From Psychrobacter sp. JCM 18901 (lineage in GTDB: Bacteria > Pseudomonadota > Gammaproteobacteria > Pseudomonadales > Moraxellaceae): DNA of 64,000 bases. Where the stretch lies: the NCBI RefSeq assembly GCF_000586435.1, contig NZ_BAWH01000012.1, forward strand, positions 1-64,000, given 5' to 3'. Made by a program: the position numbers and the translations under genes. The notes under the pieces are model-generated. The model was not told the origin of the DNA and made no database searches. It worked only from the letters and a program-made list of their open reading frames with translations. Shown piece by piece: positions 22,823 to 33,136 of this stretch; positions within the stretch are counted from its first letter, which is position 1, and every line of letters starts with the position of its first letter.

Positions 22823-23541
22823 ATGACATTATCATCTTCGACTGCCACAGCAACGCCACAAGCAGACGCTAAGACACAAGCACTACTGACCGCCTCACAG
22901 TTAAATAAAACCGTACAAGTCGGTGAGCAAAAGCTGTCCATCATCAAAGACGTGGATATCTATGTTAATGCTGGCGAGTTTGTGGTCATTATGGGCAAAT
23001 CAGGCTCGGGTAAATCTACTCTGTTAGGGTTACTCGCAGCATTAGACTATCCCGATAGCGGTACGGTGTCGCTGGCAGGTCAAATGCTTAGCAGTCTTGA
23101 CGAAGATGCTCTGGCGGTGATACGTCAACAGGATATGGGCTTTGTCTTTCAGTCGTTTCATCTACTGCCCACACTGACCGTCGCCGAAAATATCGCCTTT
23201 CCACTTGATATTGCCAGAGTCCAAACCCATCACAGGTAGACGAGCTGATAGATGCGGTCGACTTAGGTCATAGACGTAACAGCTTACCCAATCAATTATC
23301 AGGTGGTGAGCAGCAGCGTACAGCGGTGGCGCGAGCACTGGTATCGCACCCAAAAATTGTATTCGCTGATGAGCCAACGGGTAACTTGGATGAGCAAAAC
23401 GCCGATCAAGTCATGCAGCTGCTATTGGATTTACGCCAACAGGTTGGCTCGGCACTGGTGGTCGTAACTCATGATCCTGCACTTGCCGAGATGGCAGATC
23501 GCGTCATCACCATGCATGACGGCCGCATTGTACCTACATGA
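22823..23541 (+). CDS. ybbA: ABC transporter ATP-binding protein YbbA (one frameshift)
   Basis: LolD/MacB-type ATPase, about 239 residues after repair. Walker A GKSGSGKS, Q-loop FVFQSFHLLP, signature LSGGEQQR and Walker B VFADEPTGNLD with the H-loop VVTHD are all visible. It pairs with the large FtsX-type permease directly downstream. One base is missing at 23221-23222 (CC where CCC is needed, giving IARVPNPSQVDEL). Such pairs do not import solutes; they act on lipids or lipoproteins or transmit force across the membrane. Confidence 0.92.
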
Positions 23542-23560
23542 ATAACTGGATTGTATCTTA

Positions 23561-26204
23561 ATGAATAGTAAGCCTACAGACAATAAATCGACTGATACAA
23601 AAAAAGACTGCTACCAGTATGCATCAAGAGTCCAGTTATCCTAGCGGCATCCTTAATCAACTATTTACCCGTACCCTAGGTTTTCAAACACTAGGCTCGC
23701 AAGCACTTAGCCGTAGCTGGTGGCAGCGCTGGGTATATCCCGTGCTGTTTCTACTGACCTTGACCTTGTCGCTTGCAACCTACCTGACCCTCGACTCGGT
23801 GCAGCAGTCTGTCGATAGCTATATTAATGACAATCAGCGCGCACTCGTTGGTGGGGATCTAATCCTAAACAGTAAGCAAGACTGGCCAAGCGAAGTATTG
23901 TCACAGGTAGAAACTATCCCTAATACACAGACGGTGTATGACTATCAGTTTAGCGCCATGCTGGTCAATGATGAGCAAACCTTGCTTGCCAGCGTCAAAG
24001 CCGTCTCGCCGTCGTATCCCCTATACGGTACAGCGGAGCTTGCCTCAGGACAGCCGCTGTGGGATCAGCTAACATCTGACAGTGTGATCGTCGCGCCAGA
24101 AGTGCTCAGTAGTCTACAGGCCGATATCGGCGACCGTATCACCATTGGCGATGCGCAGTTTACGATCAGTGATGTACTGACCAAAGAGCCTGACCGTCCG
24201 CTGACTACCTTTGGTTTTGGTGGGCGTGTGTTGATGAAACAAGATGCACTTCCGTCAACCAACCTGTTGGGTCAACGTAGCCGCATAAACTATCGTATCG
24301 AGATGGCAGGCGATCCAGAGCTGATAACCACGCAGCGTGAACAGCTTACAGATATCCTGACCAATTATCCTGATATCGAGCTCTCTGACGCAGAGTCTGC
24401 AGATACCTCGGTCTCGCGTATCTCTGATAATGTTCTAATGTTCTTAAAACTGCTAGTCATCGCGGTGTTGCTACTATCTGCGGTCGCCATGTATGGCGTC
24501 ATTAGTGCGTTTGTCAGCAAGCAGCAGTCCAATAACGCCATTCGATTGGCGCTCGGCGAGCCACTTGGCTCACTCAAACGCAGCTACTATCAGCTGCTTA
24601 TCATCACGACCGTCATTGCTTGTGTCGCAGCGGTTGCCCTTAGTCTGGGCTTACTTAAAATCGGTCAGCCGTATCTGGTGGCTATCTTGCCTGCCGATGT
24701 CGGTCTAGCCATCAATCCAATCAGTGCCATCAAAACCATTGTGATTGCCTTAGCCCTGACGCTACTGATTGCGCAGCGTGGTCTAAGCGCGCTTAGCACG
24801 ACCAAACCCGCTACCCTACTCAATCAAGGAGCGAATACGCAAACACAAAATTTGCCTTGGTATAGACGCGTACCGTTACTATGGTATGGCTTGGTGCTGG
24901 CAGGGCTGTATGCCTTCTTTGCCTATGAAGTGGGCTCACTGTCATTAGGAGCGCAGTTATTGGGCGGCTTGATTGGCTTTGTGGCGATATTTTGGTTATT
25001 AGCCCGTGGGTGGCTCTGGCTGCTTAACAAATTGGCAAGCAATACCAAGGTCAGTTGGATGCAGCGTATCGCCATTCATAACCTTGCGCGTAAAGGCAAC
25101 CAATCAGCGTTATTCTTTGTCACCTTATCGCTATCGGTGGCGGTGCTGACGCTCATTACGACGCTCAATCACAGTATCAATGCGCAGTTTATCAATGCCT
25201 ATCCTGAAGACGCGCCCAATCTGTTTTTGCTCGACGTGCAGAGCGATCAGCATGATGATATTGATGCGATCATTGAGGCGCCTGTCACTTATTATCCCGT
25301 CATTCGTGCCCGTGTGGAGACGGCCAATGATGTGGCGGCAAAAGATATCGAGCCTGCTGATGGGTTTGATGATCCCACGCGTGTCTTTAACTTGAGCTAT
25401 GCCGATACGGTCATGGAGACCGAATACATCACTGAATCGCTCACAGACGACGCGCTATACACCCCTATCGATGCGACAAATGAGCAAATCAAACCATTGT
25501 CTATCTTGGACACTGCTGCAGGTATGCTCAATGTCGGAATGGGCGATCAGGTGCGTTTTAACATTCAAGGTATCGAAATCATCGGGCAAATTACCAGTAT
25601 TCGCACACGCTATGAGCGTGGCCCAAGTCCGTATTTCTATTTCTTATTTGAGCCGTCCGTGCTGTCCGCTGCCCCACAGATTCAATTTGCTACTGCGCAC
25701 GTGTCAGAAAGTGCCATTCCAGAACTACAAGGCAAACTGGTACGCGAGTTCCCTGCGGTAACCACAATCGATGGGACTGCTATTGCGAAGCAAATCCAAG
25801 AGCTGGTGGTACAAATGAGCCGCTTAGTCTATGTGTTCACCTTGCTTGCCCTGCTCACTGGAGTCATGGTGCTGATCAGCTCGCTGCTGTCTACCTCGCA
25901 AGATCGTATGAAAGACAGCGCGTCATTTAGACTGCTCGGTATGCAAAAGCGTGACTTGTATATGCTCAATATTTTAGAGTTGGGTGTGCTTGGTATTAGC
26001 GCGGCGACCTTTGCCGTTGTGATCGCCAGCGTTGGTGCATGGGCAGCAATCACTAAGTGGTTTAATTTACAATTTAGTGTGCCGTGGACGAGCTTGGCCA
26101 TTGGCGGTGCGGCGTTAATCGTATTGCTGTTTGCCATTGCTATTATTTATGTGAGATTGGTGATTGGACGCGGGATTATGGCAAGGGTCAGGGCAATGAT
26201 TTAG
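23561..26204 (+). CDS. ybbP: FtsX-like permease YbbP (one frameshift)
   Basis: Integral membrane partner of YbbA, about 880 residues. It has an N-terminal helix (WVYPVLFLLTLTLSLATYL), a large periplasmic MacB-like domain, three helices, more helices in mid-protein, a second periplasmic domain and three C-terminal helices with an FtsX domain (LVYVFTLLALLTGVMVLISS). An A-run of seven at 23599-23605 in the N-terminal tail should be six. The ATG at 23561 gives MNSKPTDNKSTDTKK before the first helix. If that tail is not real, translation could start at the ATG at 23619. A terminator follows. Confidence 0.9.
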
Positions 26205-26230
26205 GCGTATACAATTTTAGCTTTGCAAAG

Positions 26231-26257
26231 AAAAACCCCTTAATTGGGGTTTTTCAA
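26231..26257 (+). terminator. Terminator after ybbP
   Basis: AAAAACCCC and GGGGTTTTT around a six-base loop. It ends about 30 bases before the next start and so separates the accessory gene from the ybb operon. Confidence 0.85.
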
Positions 26258-26285
26258 TAAACATAAGCTTAATTAGGAGAAGAAA

Positions 26286-26981
26286 ATGTTACAACAAAAA
26301 TTGTTTGAGCGTTATATGAGTATTTCCGAAGAGCATAAGGATTTTTTAGATAAATCTTTATCTTATGAAGGCTTAGCAAAACTACTTTTGGGAAGTGTAC
26401 CCGATGAATACGAACAAGCACCTAATAAAATACTGATTGTTGGTAGAGAAACTAGAGATTGGTTAGAAAGTTGGAGTGATCTCCAATATAATGAAGATGG
26501 AATCAAGCGGTTAATGGCTAAAAGTAAAAGTTTTATAGGCAATCAATTAGAAGATGAGAAAAAAAATACTCAAGGAAAATTATTCTTTAATTTTGTGCGT
26601 GATATTGCAAACAAGAGCGGTAAAAACGGTATCTTATGGGCTAATATCTATGCCTTTGACTATAAGGGTGGGCATATTAATCACATAAAAGATAAGGAAA
26701 TGATAAAAGAGATAGAAACTATTTCTAAAAAGATTATTGTCGCTCAAATTGAGGTGCTAAATCCTGACATCGTCATATTCGCTACAGGTAATCAGGGCAT
26801 TGATGCAAGACGTAGATACTTTCCAAATTCAGAGTTGAGAGAATGTACAGCTATTGAGGGCTATCCCTCAAAGGATTTATGGTCTTTCAAATTACCTAAG
26901 TATGAAGCACAATGTTACCGCATACATCACCCTAGCTCATTCCGTAGGGAGAAAAAGCACGCAAGAAAAAAAATTGATTAA
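26286..26981 (+). CDS. Accessory protein, possibly uracil-DNA-glycosylase-like fold
   Basis: 231 residues, AT-rich and Lys-rich compared with its neighbours, with a good AGGAGA ribosome site. I do not recognise it with certainty. Three features resemble the UDG superfamily: an early beta strand NKILIVGRETRDW, a central ILWANIYAFD, and a late NPDIVIFATGNQG followed by YRIHHPSSF, similar to the HPS motif after the last strand. These are pattern matches only. It ends in a basic stretch (RREKKHARKKID). It is convergent with the FtsZ-like gene next to it; both look like later arrivals between ybbP and avtA. Confidence 0.45.
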   Translation: MLQQKLFERYMSISEEHKDFLDKSLSYEGLAKLLLGSVPDEYEQAPNKILIVGRETRDWLESWSDLQYNEDGIKRLMAKSKSFIGNQLEDEKKNTQGKLFFNFVRDIANKSGKNGILWANIYAFDYKGGHINHIKDKEMIKEIETISKKIIVAQIEVLNPDIVIFATGNQGIDARRRYFPNSELRECTAIEGYPSKDLWSFKLPKYEAQCYRIHHPSSFRREKKHARKKID

Positions 26982-27025
26982 CTTATTGCCAAGTCTGTAA
27001 GTACATTGAAGCGAGTCATCATTTA

Positions 27026-27742
27026 TTAACTTTGTGCTGGTTCTATAGGATACATTACGCTGATATAAGCATAGTCTAATGTATTCGTCAGCGCCATTCC
27101 ATGTAAGAACATGTCAGAATCATCAACTTTCCGCTCAACCGTTTTTACGATTTCACTAAACTGTTCTAGACTTGTAGATTCAATTGAATGAGCATACAGC
27201 AGTAAATTTTTAACATTTCTTATCGGTAATTTATCTATAAACTCATCTACTTCTTGTTTATTTTGCTTGGTAAGGTCGTCTGACAAATAGAGTTTTGATT
27301 CAGCATATTGAGTATATGGACATTCATCAAACAAACTGATTACGTCATTTAGATCCATAGCAGTATAGCTACCATGTACACTTAACATAGCTTGGAGCTG
27401 ATGCACAATCCTATCAACTTGCTCAACATTACAACAAATCGTACCGTCTATGACATTATTAGCTGCCATAAATTTATCACTAGTTTGTATGCCAATTAAT
27501 AAATCTGCACCTGTCTGTTGTTTTAATACACCAAGGTCTTTTTTAACCCACTCGCCATCAACCAAAAAGAAAGCACAGCAACAAGATACGCTGAAGTCAT
27601 CTTCGGGATGGTATATCTTAAATTGTGTGCTAAGTTTCCAGTTATTGATAGTATCATCTGATATGGAATACTTTGAGCTTGCCGGTTTGATGGGTTTAGT
27701 TTTGAAATTAACTTCATTAATTGAATGTTGGACGCTATTCAT
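27026..27742 (-). CDS. FtsZ-like protein lacking the GTP-binding half
   Basis: 238 residues, start chosen at the ATG with AAAGGAG six bases upstream. After about 50 unique residues, the rest can be laid by eye on FtsZ from the strand before the FEG segment to the end of the C-terminal domain. VDGEWVKKDLGVLKQQTGAD matches the FEG..R...A..GI..L...VD segment, then MDLNDVISLF matches NVDFADVRTVM, then NVKNLLLYAHSIESTSLEQF matches GARGVLVNITAGFDLRLDEF. The final beta strands (MFLHGMALTN, YAYISVMYP) also match. The tubulin signature GGGTGTG and the other nucleotide loops are absent. Function unknown; it could modulate FtsZ assembly. Confidence 0.6.
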   Translation of the reverse strand: MNSVQHSINEVNFKTKPIKPASSKYSISDDTINNWKLSTQFKIYHPEDDFSVSCCCAFFLVDGEWVKKDLGVLKQQTGADLLIGIQTSDKFMAANNVIDGTICCNVEQVDRIVHQLQAMLSVHGSYTAMDLNDVISLFDECPYTQYAESKLYLSDDLTKQNKQEVDEFIDKLPIRNVKNLLLYAHSIESTSLEQFSEIVKTVERKVDDSDMFLHGMALTNTLDYAYISVMYPIEPAQS

Positions 27743-27910
27743 TGTCACTCCTTTTATAATCTAAAACTGAATGAACGGTTTTCTTATGAGATTGAAAATA
27801 ACAATATCACGTTACCTGATAAAATATTTTAGAGGTTGCTACAAATTGTTTAGCATTCAAACACCGATATGTATAGAGCCACCTGATTACTTATATAATT
27901 GACATACCAT

Positions 27911-27920
27911 TTGCTATACT
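27911..27920 (+). promoter_or_regulatory. Extended -10 promoter candidate for avtA
   Basis: TTGCTATACT, about 60 bases before the avtA start. A TTGACA lies too close upstream (10-base spacing) to be its -35. Confidence 0.45.
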
Positions 27921-27981
27921 AGCCCAACTTTATCGGTTAAATACCCACTTATAACACCCTCCCAAACAGCATGGTAGCCTT

Positions 27982-29318
27982 ATGAAATTCTCAAAGTTCG
28001 GTCAAAAATTTACCCAACCCACTGGCATCTCACAATTGATGGATGATCTGGCGATGCGCTAAAAAGCGATCAGCCAGTCAACATGCTGGGCGGTGGTAAC
28101 CCTGCCAAAATTGATGCCGTCAATGAGCTGTTTTTAGAAACTTATAAGGTGCTAGGTGTTGATAACGATACAGGCGTACCCAACAGTAGCGCGATTACTA
28201 GCATGGCGAATTACTCTAATCCGCAAGGTGATGCAGGCTTTATCGATGCGTTGGTTGGCTTCTTTAACCGTCATTATGATTGGAACCTCACCTCAGAAAA
28301 CATCGCCCTGACCAATGGCTCACAGAATGCGTTTTTCTATCTGTTTAATCTGTTTGGCGGTGCTTTCGTTGATGAAAACAGTCAAGATGAGAATAGCGAG
28401 TCTGTCGACAAGTCCATTCTACTGCCACTGACCCCTGAGTATATTGGCTATAGTGATGTGCATGTGGAAGGTCAGCATTTCACCGCCGTATTACCGCATA
28501 TCGATGAAGTGACGCATGATGGCGAGGAAGGCTTCTTTAAATATCGTGTGGATTTTGAGGCGTTAGAGAACTTGCCAGCGCTAAAAGAAGGTCGTATCGG
28601 CGCGATTTGCTGCTCACGCCCGACCAATCCAACGGGCAATGTGCTCACCGATGACGAAATGGCGCATTTGGCCGAGATTGCCAAACGCTATGACATTCCA
28701 CTGATCATCGATAACGCCTACGGTATGCCCTTCCCCAATATCATCTACTCTGACGCGCACCTGAATTGGGATAACAATACGATTCTGTGCTTTAGCCTGT
28801 CGAAGATTGGTTTGCCTGGTATGCGTACGGGTATTATTGTTGCCGATGCCAAAGTAATTGAAGCGGTCAGCGCAATGAATGCGGTGGTGAACCTTGCACC
28901 GACACGCTTTGGTGCAGCGATTGCCACGCCATTGGTAGAAAACGATCGTATTAAGCAATTATCTGATAACGACATCAAGCCGTTTTATCAAAAGCAGTCG
29001 ACCCTTGCTGTGAAACTATTAAAAGAAGCCTTGGGCGATTATCCGTTGGTCATTCATAAGCCTGAAGGCGCGATTTTCTTATGGTTATGGTTTAAAGACT
29101 TGCCGATTAGCACGCTGGATCTATACGAGCGCCTAAAAGAAAAAGGTACGCTTATTGTGCCAAGTGAGTACTTCTTCCCTGGTGTCGATGTTAGCGATTA
29201 TCAGCATGCGCACGAATGTATCCGTATGAGTATCGCCGCGGATGAGCAGACACTGACTGATGGTATCAAAGCGATTGGTGAAGTCGTACGTGAGTTGTAT
29301 GATGAAGCCAAAAAATAA
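27982..29318 (+). CDS. avtA: Valine--pyruvate aminotransferase (one frameshift)
   Basis: Fold-type I PLP aminotransferase, AvtA family, linking valine/2-oxoisovalerate with alanine/pyruvate. The repaired length is about 445 residues. It begins MKFSKFGQKFTQPTGISQLM and has LGGGNPA, the substrate loop YSNPQGD, CSRPTNPTGNVL, the PLP-contacting DNAYGMPFP, and the Schiff-base Lys in FSLSKIGLPGMRTG. One G is missing at 28050-28051 (DDLGDALKSDQPVN needs GGG). The open frame from 28083 alone would lack the first 34 residues. A terminator follows. Confidence 0.92.
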
Positions 29319-29354
29319 ATGAGCTACTAAAACTATAAATTCAAATAGCAAAAT

Positions 29355-29385
29355 GAAAAAACGGACTTTAATAGTCCGTTTTTTA
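29355..29385. terminator. Bidirectional terminator between avtA and a convergent gene
   Basis: AAAACGGACT and AGTCCGTTTT around TTAAT, with an A-run before and a T-run after, so it works on both strands. Confidence 0.85.
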
Positions 29386-29409
29386 TGGCGCTTGGTCAAT
29401 GAAGTCGAT

Positions 29410-29756
29410 TTATTGGTTGGTCGAAATATAGTCGTCCACTTATTCAGTGCAAAGAGCACATACGGTAGCATACAAGTATTGATCAAATCACGGATACTCG
29501 CGAGTATCTGCTCACGGCTTAAGCCTGTCAAGCCAAGCGCTTCAATCGTATCTCGATTGTCCAAATACTCACCCAACAGCGCAATGCAAGTCACGACAAT
29601 CAGAGCAATAAATGACCGAATACCTTGGCTTTTGATAATAGGTCGCAGCGCAACCAGACACAGCAGATAAACACCGACACCGACATAGATATGTAAGGCA
29701 TCTTTGGCAAGGCCCGTTGTTTCCACAACATTCATTTTAAAGGCAGTAAAATCCAC
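29410..29756 (-). CDS. Small membrane protein, unknown function (probable frameshift)
   Basis: About 115 residues if one G is restored near 29434; it then ends in VDDYISTNQ and a stop just before the terminator. Read as it stands, the frame continues through the terminator and antisense into avtA, which is implausible. It has two or three hydrophobic helices (ALHIYVGVGVYLLCLVALRP, FIALIVVTCIALLGEYL, LINTCMLPYVLFAL) and a charged loop between the last two. I do not recognise the family. Confidence 0.55.
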
Positions 29757-29949
29757 TGAGATATTCCAGATATAAGCGAGTAGAAAATAACTGAGCGTAT
29801 CACTAAACCATGATGGCTAAGCTATAGTAGCTAAAGGATAGCAGCTACAAGCAGCTACAAAGTGATGGCTGAGCATAAAAAAGGCAGATTATACAATTGA
29901 TAATCTACCTTCTACTAAATTAAATATTCACTTCACGTTTATCAACTAC

Positions 29950-30584
29950 TTACACATTCCACTCTACGAAGTTCTTGAGCAGTTGCAAGCCAGCGGTGTG
30001 GCTCTTTTCTGGATGGAACTGGGTGGCAAATAGATTGTCTTGGATCACACTGGCACAGAACGGTTGACCATAGTCACATACCGCCGCTACTTGTGAGCTA
30101 TCAGCAGGTTCACAGTAATAACTATGCACAAAGTAAAAATGTGCATTGTCTTCAATACCGTGCCAGAGCGGATGGTCAACATCCATACCGCTAATGGTAT
30201 TCCAGCCCATATGCGGTACTTTTATCGTCGCACCCTGCTTGTCTTTCCACGTAGGGTCAAACGCTTCTACAGTGCCGTTTAAGATGCCTAGCAGTCCGTG
30301 CCACCATTTTCAGCTGACTGCTCAAACAACGCCTGCATGCCCACACAGATGGCCATAACGGGCTTGTTAAACACTGCATGGCGTATGACGTCATCAATGC
30401 CTGCATCACACATGCCAGCGATACAGTCACGCATCGCACCCACACCAGGGAAGACGATTTTATCAGCCGCTGCCACGACTTTTGGATCATTGGTGATAGA
30501 GACTTCTGCCCCGACTACCGATAGGGCTTTGCTAGCAGAGTGCAGGTTGCCCATACCATAATCTAATAGTGCTACTTTAGTCAT
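29950..30584 (-). CDS. hisH: Imidazole glycerol phosphate synthase, glutaminase subunit HisH (one frameshift)
   Basis: Class I glutamine amidotransferase that supplies ammonia to HisF for the IGP synthase reaction in histidine biosynthesis. The repaired length is about 211 residues. The start is the ATG giving [17 protein letters not shown]. The nucleophile elbow is ICVGMQALF (Cys), and the catalytic His-Glu pair is in [10 protein letters not shown]. One base is missing at 30296-30297 ([12 protein letters not shown]). It lies 189 bases downstream of hisB on the same strand. hisF is not in the window and hisA is 20 kb away. Confidence 0.92.
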
Positions 30585-30772
30585 CGATTGGTTCTCGTTT
30601 TCAAATATTTTGACTACTGTACTATTTATATTATTGACCATTTATATTGTTGGCTATTACTAAGGTGTAGATAAGGTTTTGCTACAAGGAAGTCAAGCGC
30701 AGGCTGTACAACTAGTACGCCAAGCTTGACTGGCCCTTTTGAGTAATCTTGTAGAACAGCCTTAAATGCGCC

Positions 30773-31438
30773 TTAGAAAGCTTCTTTGGTCGATGGCAAG
30801 GTGTTCAATGCACGCTCATCGTACTCACAAGCCATACGTAACGCACGAGCAAAAGCTTTAAAGGTTGATTCGATCTGGTGATGGCTGTTTTTACCTTTAA
30901 GATTATCTAAGTGCACCGTCATCCATGAGTGATTGACGAACCCGTAAAAGAACTCACTAAATAAATCTACATCGAAACGGCCGACGTGCGAACGTGTAAA
31001 AGGAATGTCCATATGCAAACCAGGACGCCCCGACAGATCGACGACAGCACGGGTCAATGACTCATCTAGCGGCGCATAAAAGTGCCCATAACGACGAATA
31101 CCTTTTTTGTCACCCAATGCTTTGTTAAATGCTTGACCAAGGGTAATACCAGTGTCTTCTACGCTATGATGGTCATCAATAAACGTATCACCTGTACATT
31201 TGATGTCTAAGTCAAATAAACCGTGACGCTTGATTTGATCAATCATATGATCCAAAAATGGTACACCAGTGTCTACCACACCTTTACCTGTACCATCCAG
31301 ATTAACGGTACAGGTGATTTGCGTTTCGGCAGTTATACGCTCAACGGTCGCGATACGTTCAGGACGACCATATAGGTTTACGTTTTTTGACTCAGTTTGC
31401 TCAGGTGTGGCAGCAGTCGTCGTTGCATTGGCTGTCAT
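30773..31438 (-). CDS. hisB: Imidazoleglycerol-phosphate dehydratase
   Basis: Histidine biosynthesis step six: IGP to imidazole-acetol phosphate, a Mn-dependent enzyme. A monofunctional HisB of 221 residues, without the phosphatase domain found in enterobacteria. The two metal-binding motifs [10 protein letters not shown] and [16 protein letters not shown] are present. The first 25 or so residues (Thr/Ala-rich) are an extension. GAGAG precedes the ATG. Probably transcribed together with hisH. Confidence 0.95.
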   Translation of the reverse strand: MTANATTTAATPEQTESKNVNLYGRPERIATVERITAETQITCTVNLDGTGKGVVDTGVPFLDHMIDQIKRHGLFDLDIKCTGDTFIDDHHSVEDTGITLGQAFNKALGDKKGIRRYGHFYAPLDESLTRAVVDLSGRPGLHMDIPFTRSHVGRFDVDLFSEFFYGFVNHSWMTVHLDNLKGKNSHHQIESTFKAFARALRMACEYDERALNTLPSTKEAF

Positions 31439-31825
31439 GGCTACTCTCTATCAGTTTTTATCAGTGAAAAGCGGTCAATAAATAAGGCAAAAACCTGCCC
31501 AAAATGTTTTACTAGTGTCTGTGTCAGACCTTGGCAAAAAAATGTATTAGAAAATGATATATACAAAAGATATCAACATATTAGGGTTGATACATACTAA
31601 ATATTATATAGCCTCATCATAGCAAACCCTAACATTTACTGCCACGACCAAGCGGTAAACCACGCACAAAATCACGTCATTCTGCTAAAATAGTGTGTTC
31701 AGTATTATCAATCATGACTTGCGCTGACTTCGAAGACCCTTATTTACGGCACTACACGCTATGACATCGTGCTGTCTCATATTGCTAATTTATACTATAG
31801 AAACCCTCTATTTATAGGAACTGCT
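31439..31825. other. Intergenic region between hisB and the GNAT-like gene
   Basis: 387 bases between divergent genes. I see no gene or strong hairpin; it should hold the promoters of both flanking genes. Confidence 0.4.
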
Positions 31826-32249
31826 ATGCCTTTAGAAGCGATCGCCATTAATAGTTTGGATGCGCCACTTATCAAAAAAACCTGCTCGCGACAATGAGCT
31901 AGCAGAGCGTTTGCAGGCGTTGTACGATAGCGATGATGCACAGCCTGACGGTCTCGAGGTATTAAATATCGTTGAGCAAGGGTTTAAACGTGGACAGTAT
32001 CTCTATGTCGGTATGTTCAATGATAAGCCTATCGCTGCGGTCGCCTGCTTTGATGATGGGCAGACCAATGCTAAACGCCTACAATATCTCACGGTGCATC
32101 CAGAGAACCGTAAACGTGCTATCGATGCCAAGTTTATTAAACTGGTCTATGATTGCGAAGTTAGAAAAGGCGTACGTGAATTTGTCCCTGCTGACGCTGA
32201 TATTCACCGTATCATGAGTGAGTACGAACTGTTGCGTGTAAAAGACTAA
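31826..32249 (+). CDS. GNAT-like (PanZ-type) acetyl-CoA-binding protein (one frameshift)
   Basis: About 140 residues after repair. The fold pattern is that of a small GNAT domain: PIAAVACF on one strand, LQYLTVHPENRKR on the next, then a helix. The usual RxxGxG acetyl-CoA loop is degraded, as in PanZ, which regulates aspartate decarboxylase (PanD) rather than acetylating. An A-run of seven at 31874-31880 should be six (APLIKKPARDNELAERL). AGGAACTGCT precedes the ATG. The PanZ link is a tentative reading; a true acetyltransferase is the alternative. Confidence 0.55.
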
Positions 32250-32325
32250 ACCGAGCGCTAAAATGGTTAATTTTGCCAATATCTAATTATTTATCGTCTT
32301 TTATCAGATATAATGCAAAAACAGC

Positions 32326-32354
32326 TTGACAGAAGCGCGTATATTTAGTTTAAT
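32326..32354 (+). promoter_or_regulatory. Promoter of tRNA-Phe
   Basis: A consensus TTGACA (32326-32331) and TTTAAT (32349-32354) stand 17 bases apart. Transcription would start about ten bases before the tRNA. Confidence 0.8.
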
Positions 32355-32372
32355 AGCGACCTCAACGAAGAC

Positions 32373-32448
32373 GGCTCGATAGCTCAGTAGGTAGAGCAAC
32401 GGATTGAAAATCCGTGTGTCGGCAGTTCGATCCTGCCTCGAGCCACCA
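32373..32448 (+). tRNA. tRNA-Phe (GAA)
   Basis: 76 bases including an encoded CCA. The acceptor arms GGCTCGA / TCGAGCC pair fully. The D-arm is GCTC..GAGC, the anticodon stem ACGGA / TCCGT with loop TTGAAAA gives anticodon GAA, and the T-arm is GGCAG TTCGATC CTGCC. It has its own promoter and terminator, so it is a single-gene unit. No integrase or duplicated 3' end is seen next to it. Confidence 0.97.
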
Positions 32449-32465
32449 TTCGTTAATAGAATTCT

Positions 32466-32501
32466 AAAAAGCCCTGAACAGCAATGTTCGGGGCTTTTTT
32501 T
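32466..32501 (+). terminator. Terminator after tRNA-Phe
   Basis: AAAAAGCCC-TGAAC paired with GTTCG-GGGCTTTTTT, followed by more T. Confidence 0.85.
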
Positions 32502-32572
32502 ATGTTTAAATTTTACCGTATTCTTTAGCGTTCATTCTATTCATGCGTTGCTTTGATTTGTAGAGCCGACCA

Positions 32573-32929
32573 CTATTCGTACAACCGACCACGCAGTAGT
32601 AAATTACAGCGCTCACGCGAATCCAAGTCGTATATAGTTGCGCGGTAATCAATGCCGTGACGCCCCTCAAAAAATATCACTCGGTCGCCTACTGCCAAAA
32701 AACAAGACGTGCGCGCATCGTAGATAAAGCCATCTATCACAAATGCTAAATCGCGATCTATCTCGCGTACCGTATACGTCTCACCTTGCGGAATCAAACG
32801 TTCAAACCACGCGCTGTGGGCAGCCGTAGTAGCTAGTATGCTTGTCGTTAGCAATAGCCACGCTACCAGTATGTTTTTGGTCAATCGCAAACGGCTCAGC
32901 TCATTTACACTTATTTTATTTCTCAACAT
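32573..32929 (-). CDS. Small exported protein, unknown function
   Basis: 118 residues from the ATG at 32929, which has GAGAG six bases upstream; the longer frame to 33055 has no such site. A charged N-terminus is followed by a hydrophobic helix (ILVAWLLLTTSILATTA) and an AHSA cleavage-like site, so it is probably periplasmic. The mature part is about 80 residues with two Cys (TSCFLAVG, ERCNLLL) that could form a disulfide. I do not recognise the family. Confidence 0.55.
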   Translation of the reverse strand: MLRNKISVNELSRLRLTKNILVAWLLLTTSILATTAAHSAWFERLIPQGETYTVREIDRDLAFVIDGFIYDARTSCFLAVGDRVIFFEGRHGIDYRATIYDLDSRERCNLLLRGRLYE

Positions 32930-33136
32930 AGTATCTCTCGTGGCATTGCACTCATCATATTTGTAGCCTTCATACGTCCCACAGCTGACTTTACCATAAC
33001 CATTTCTACTTAACGCTCTTGATGTTAAATACCTACTGTCACGGTTGCATAACATTTTTGTGCTTTTTTTCTAAACAGCTTGGCTAAGTATACTCAATAA
33101 CCATATACGAATAGATAAAAATAATAGGTCATAGAT

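Noticed and set aside
29133-29409. C-terminal extension of the minus-strand membrane protein into avtA
   Set aside because: Would read through a terminator and antisense to avtA; a missing G near 29434 gives a stop before the terminator.
32373-32448. tRNA-Phe as an integration site
   Set aside because: No integrase, no duplicated tRNA 3' end found nearby in the window.
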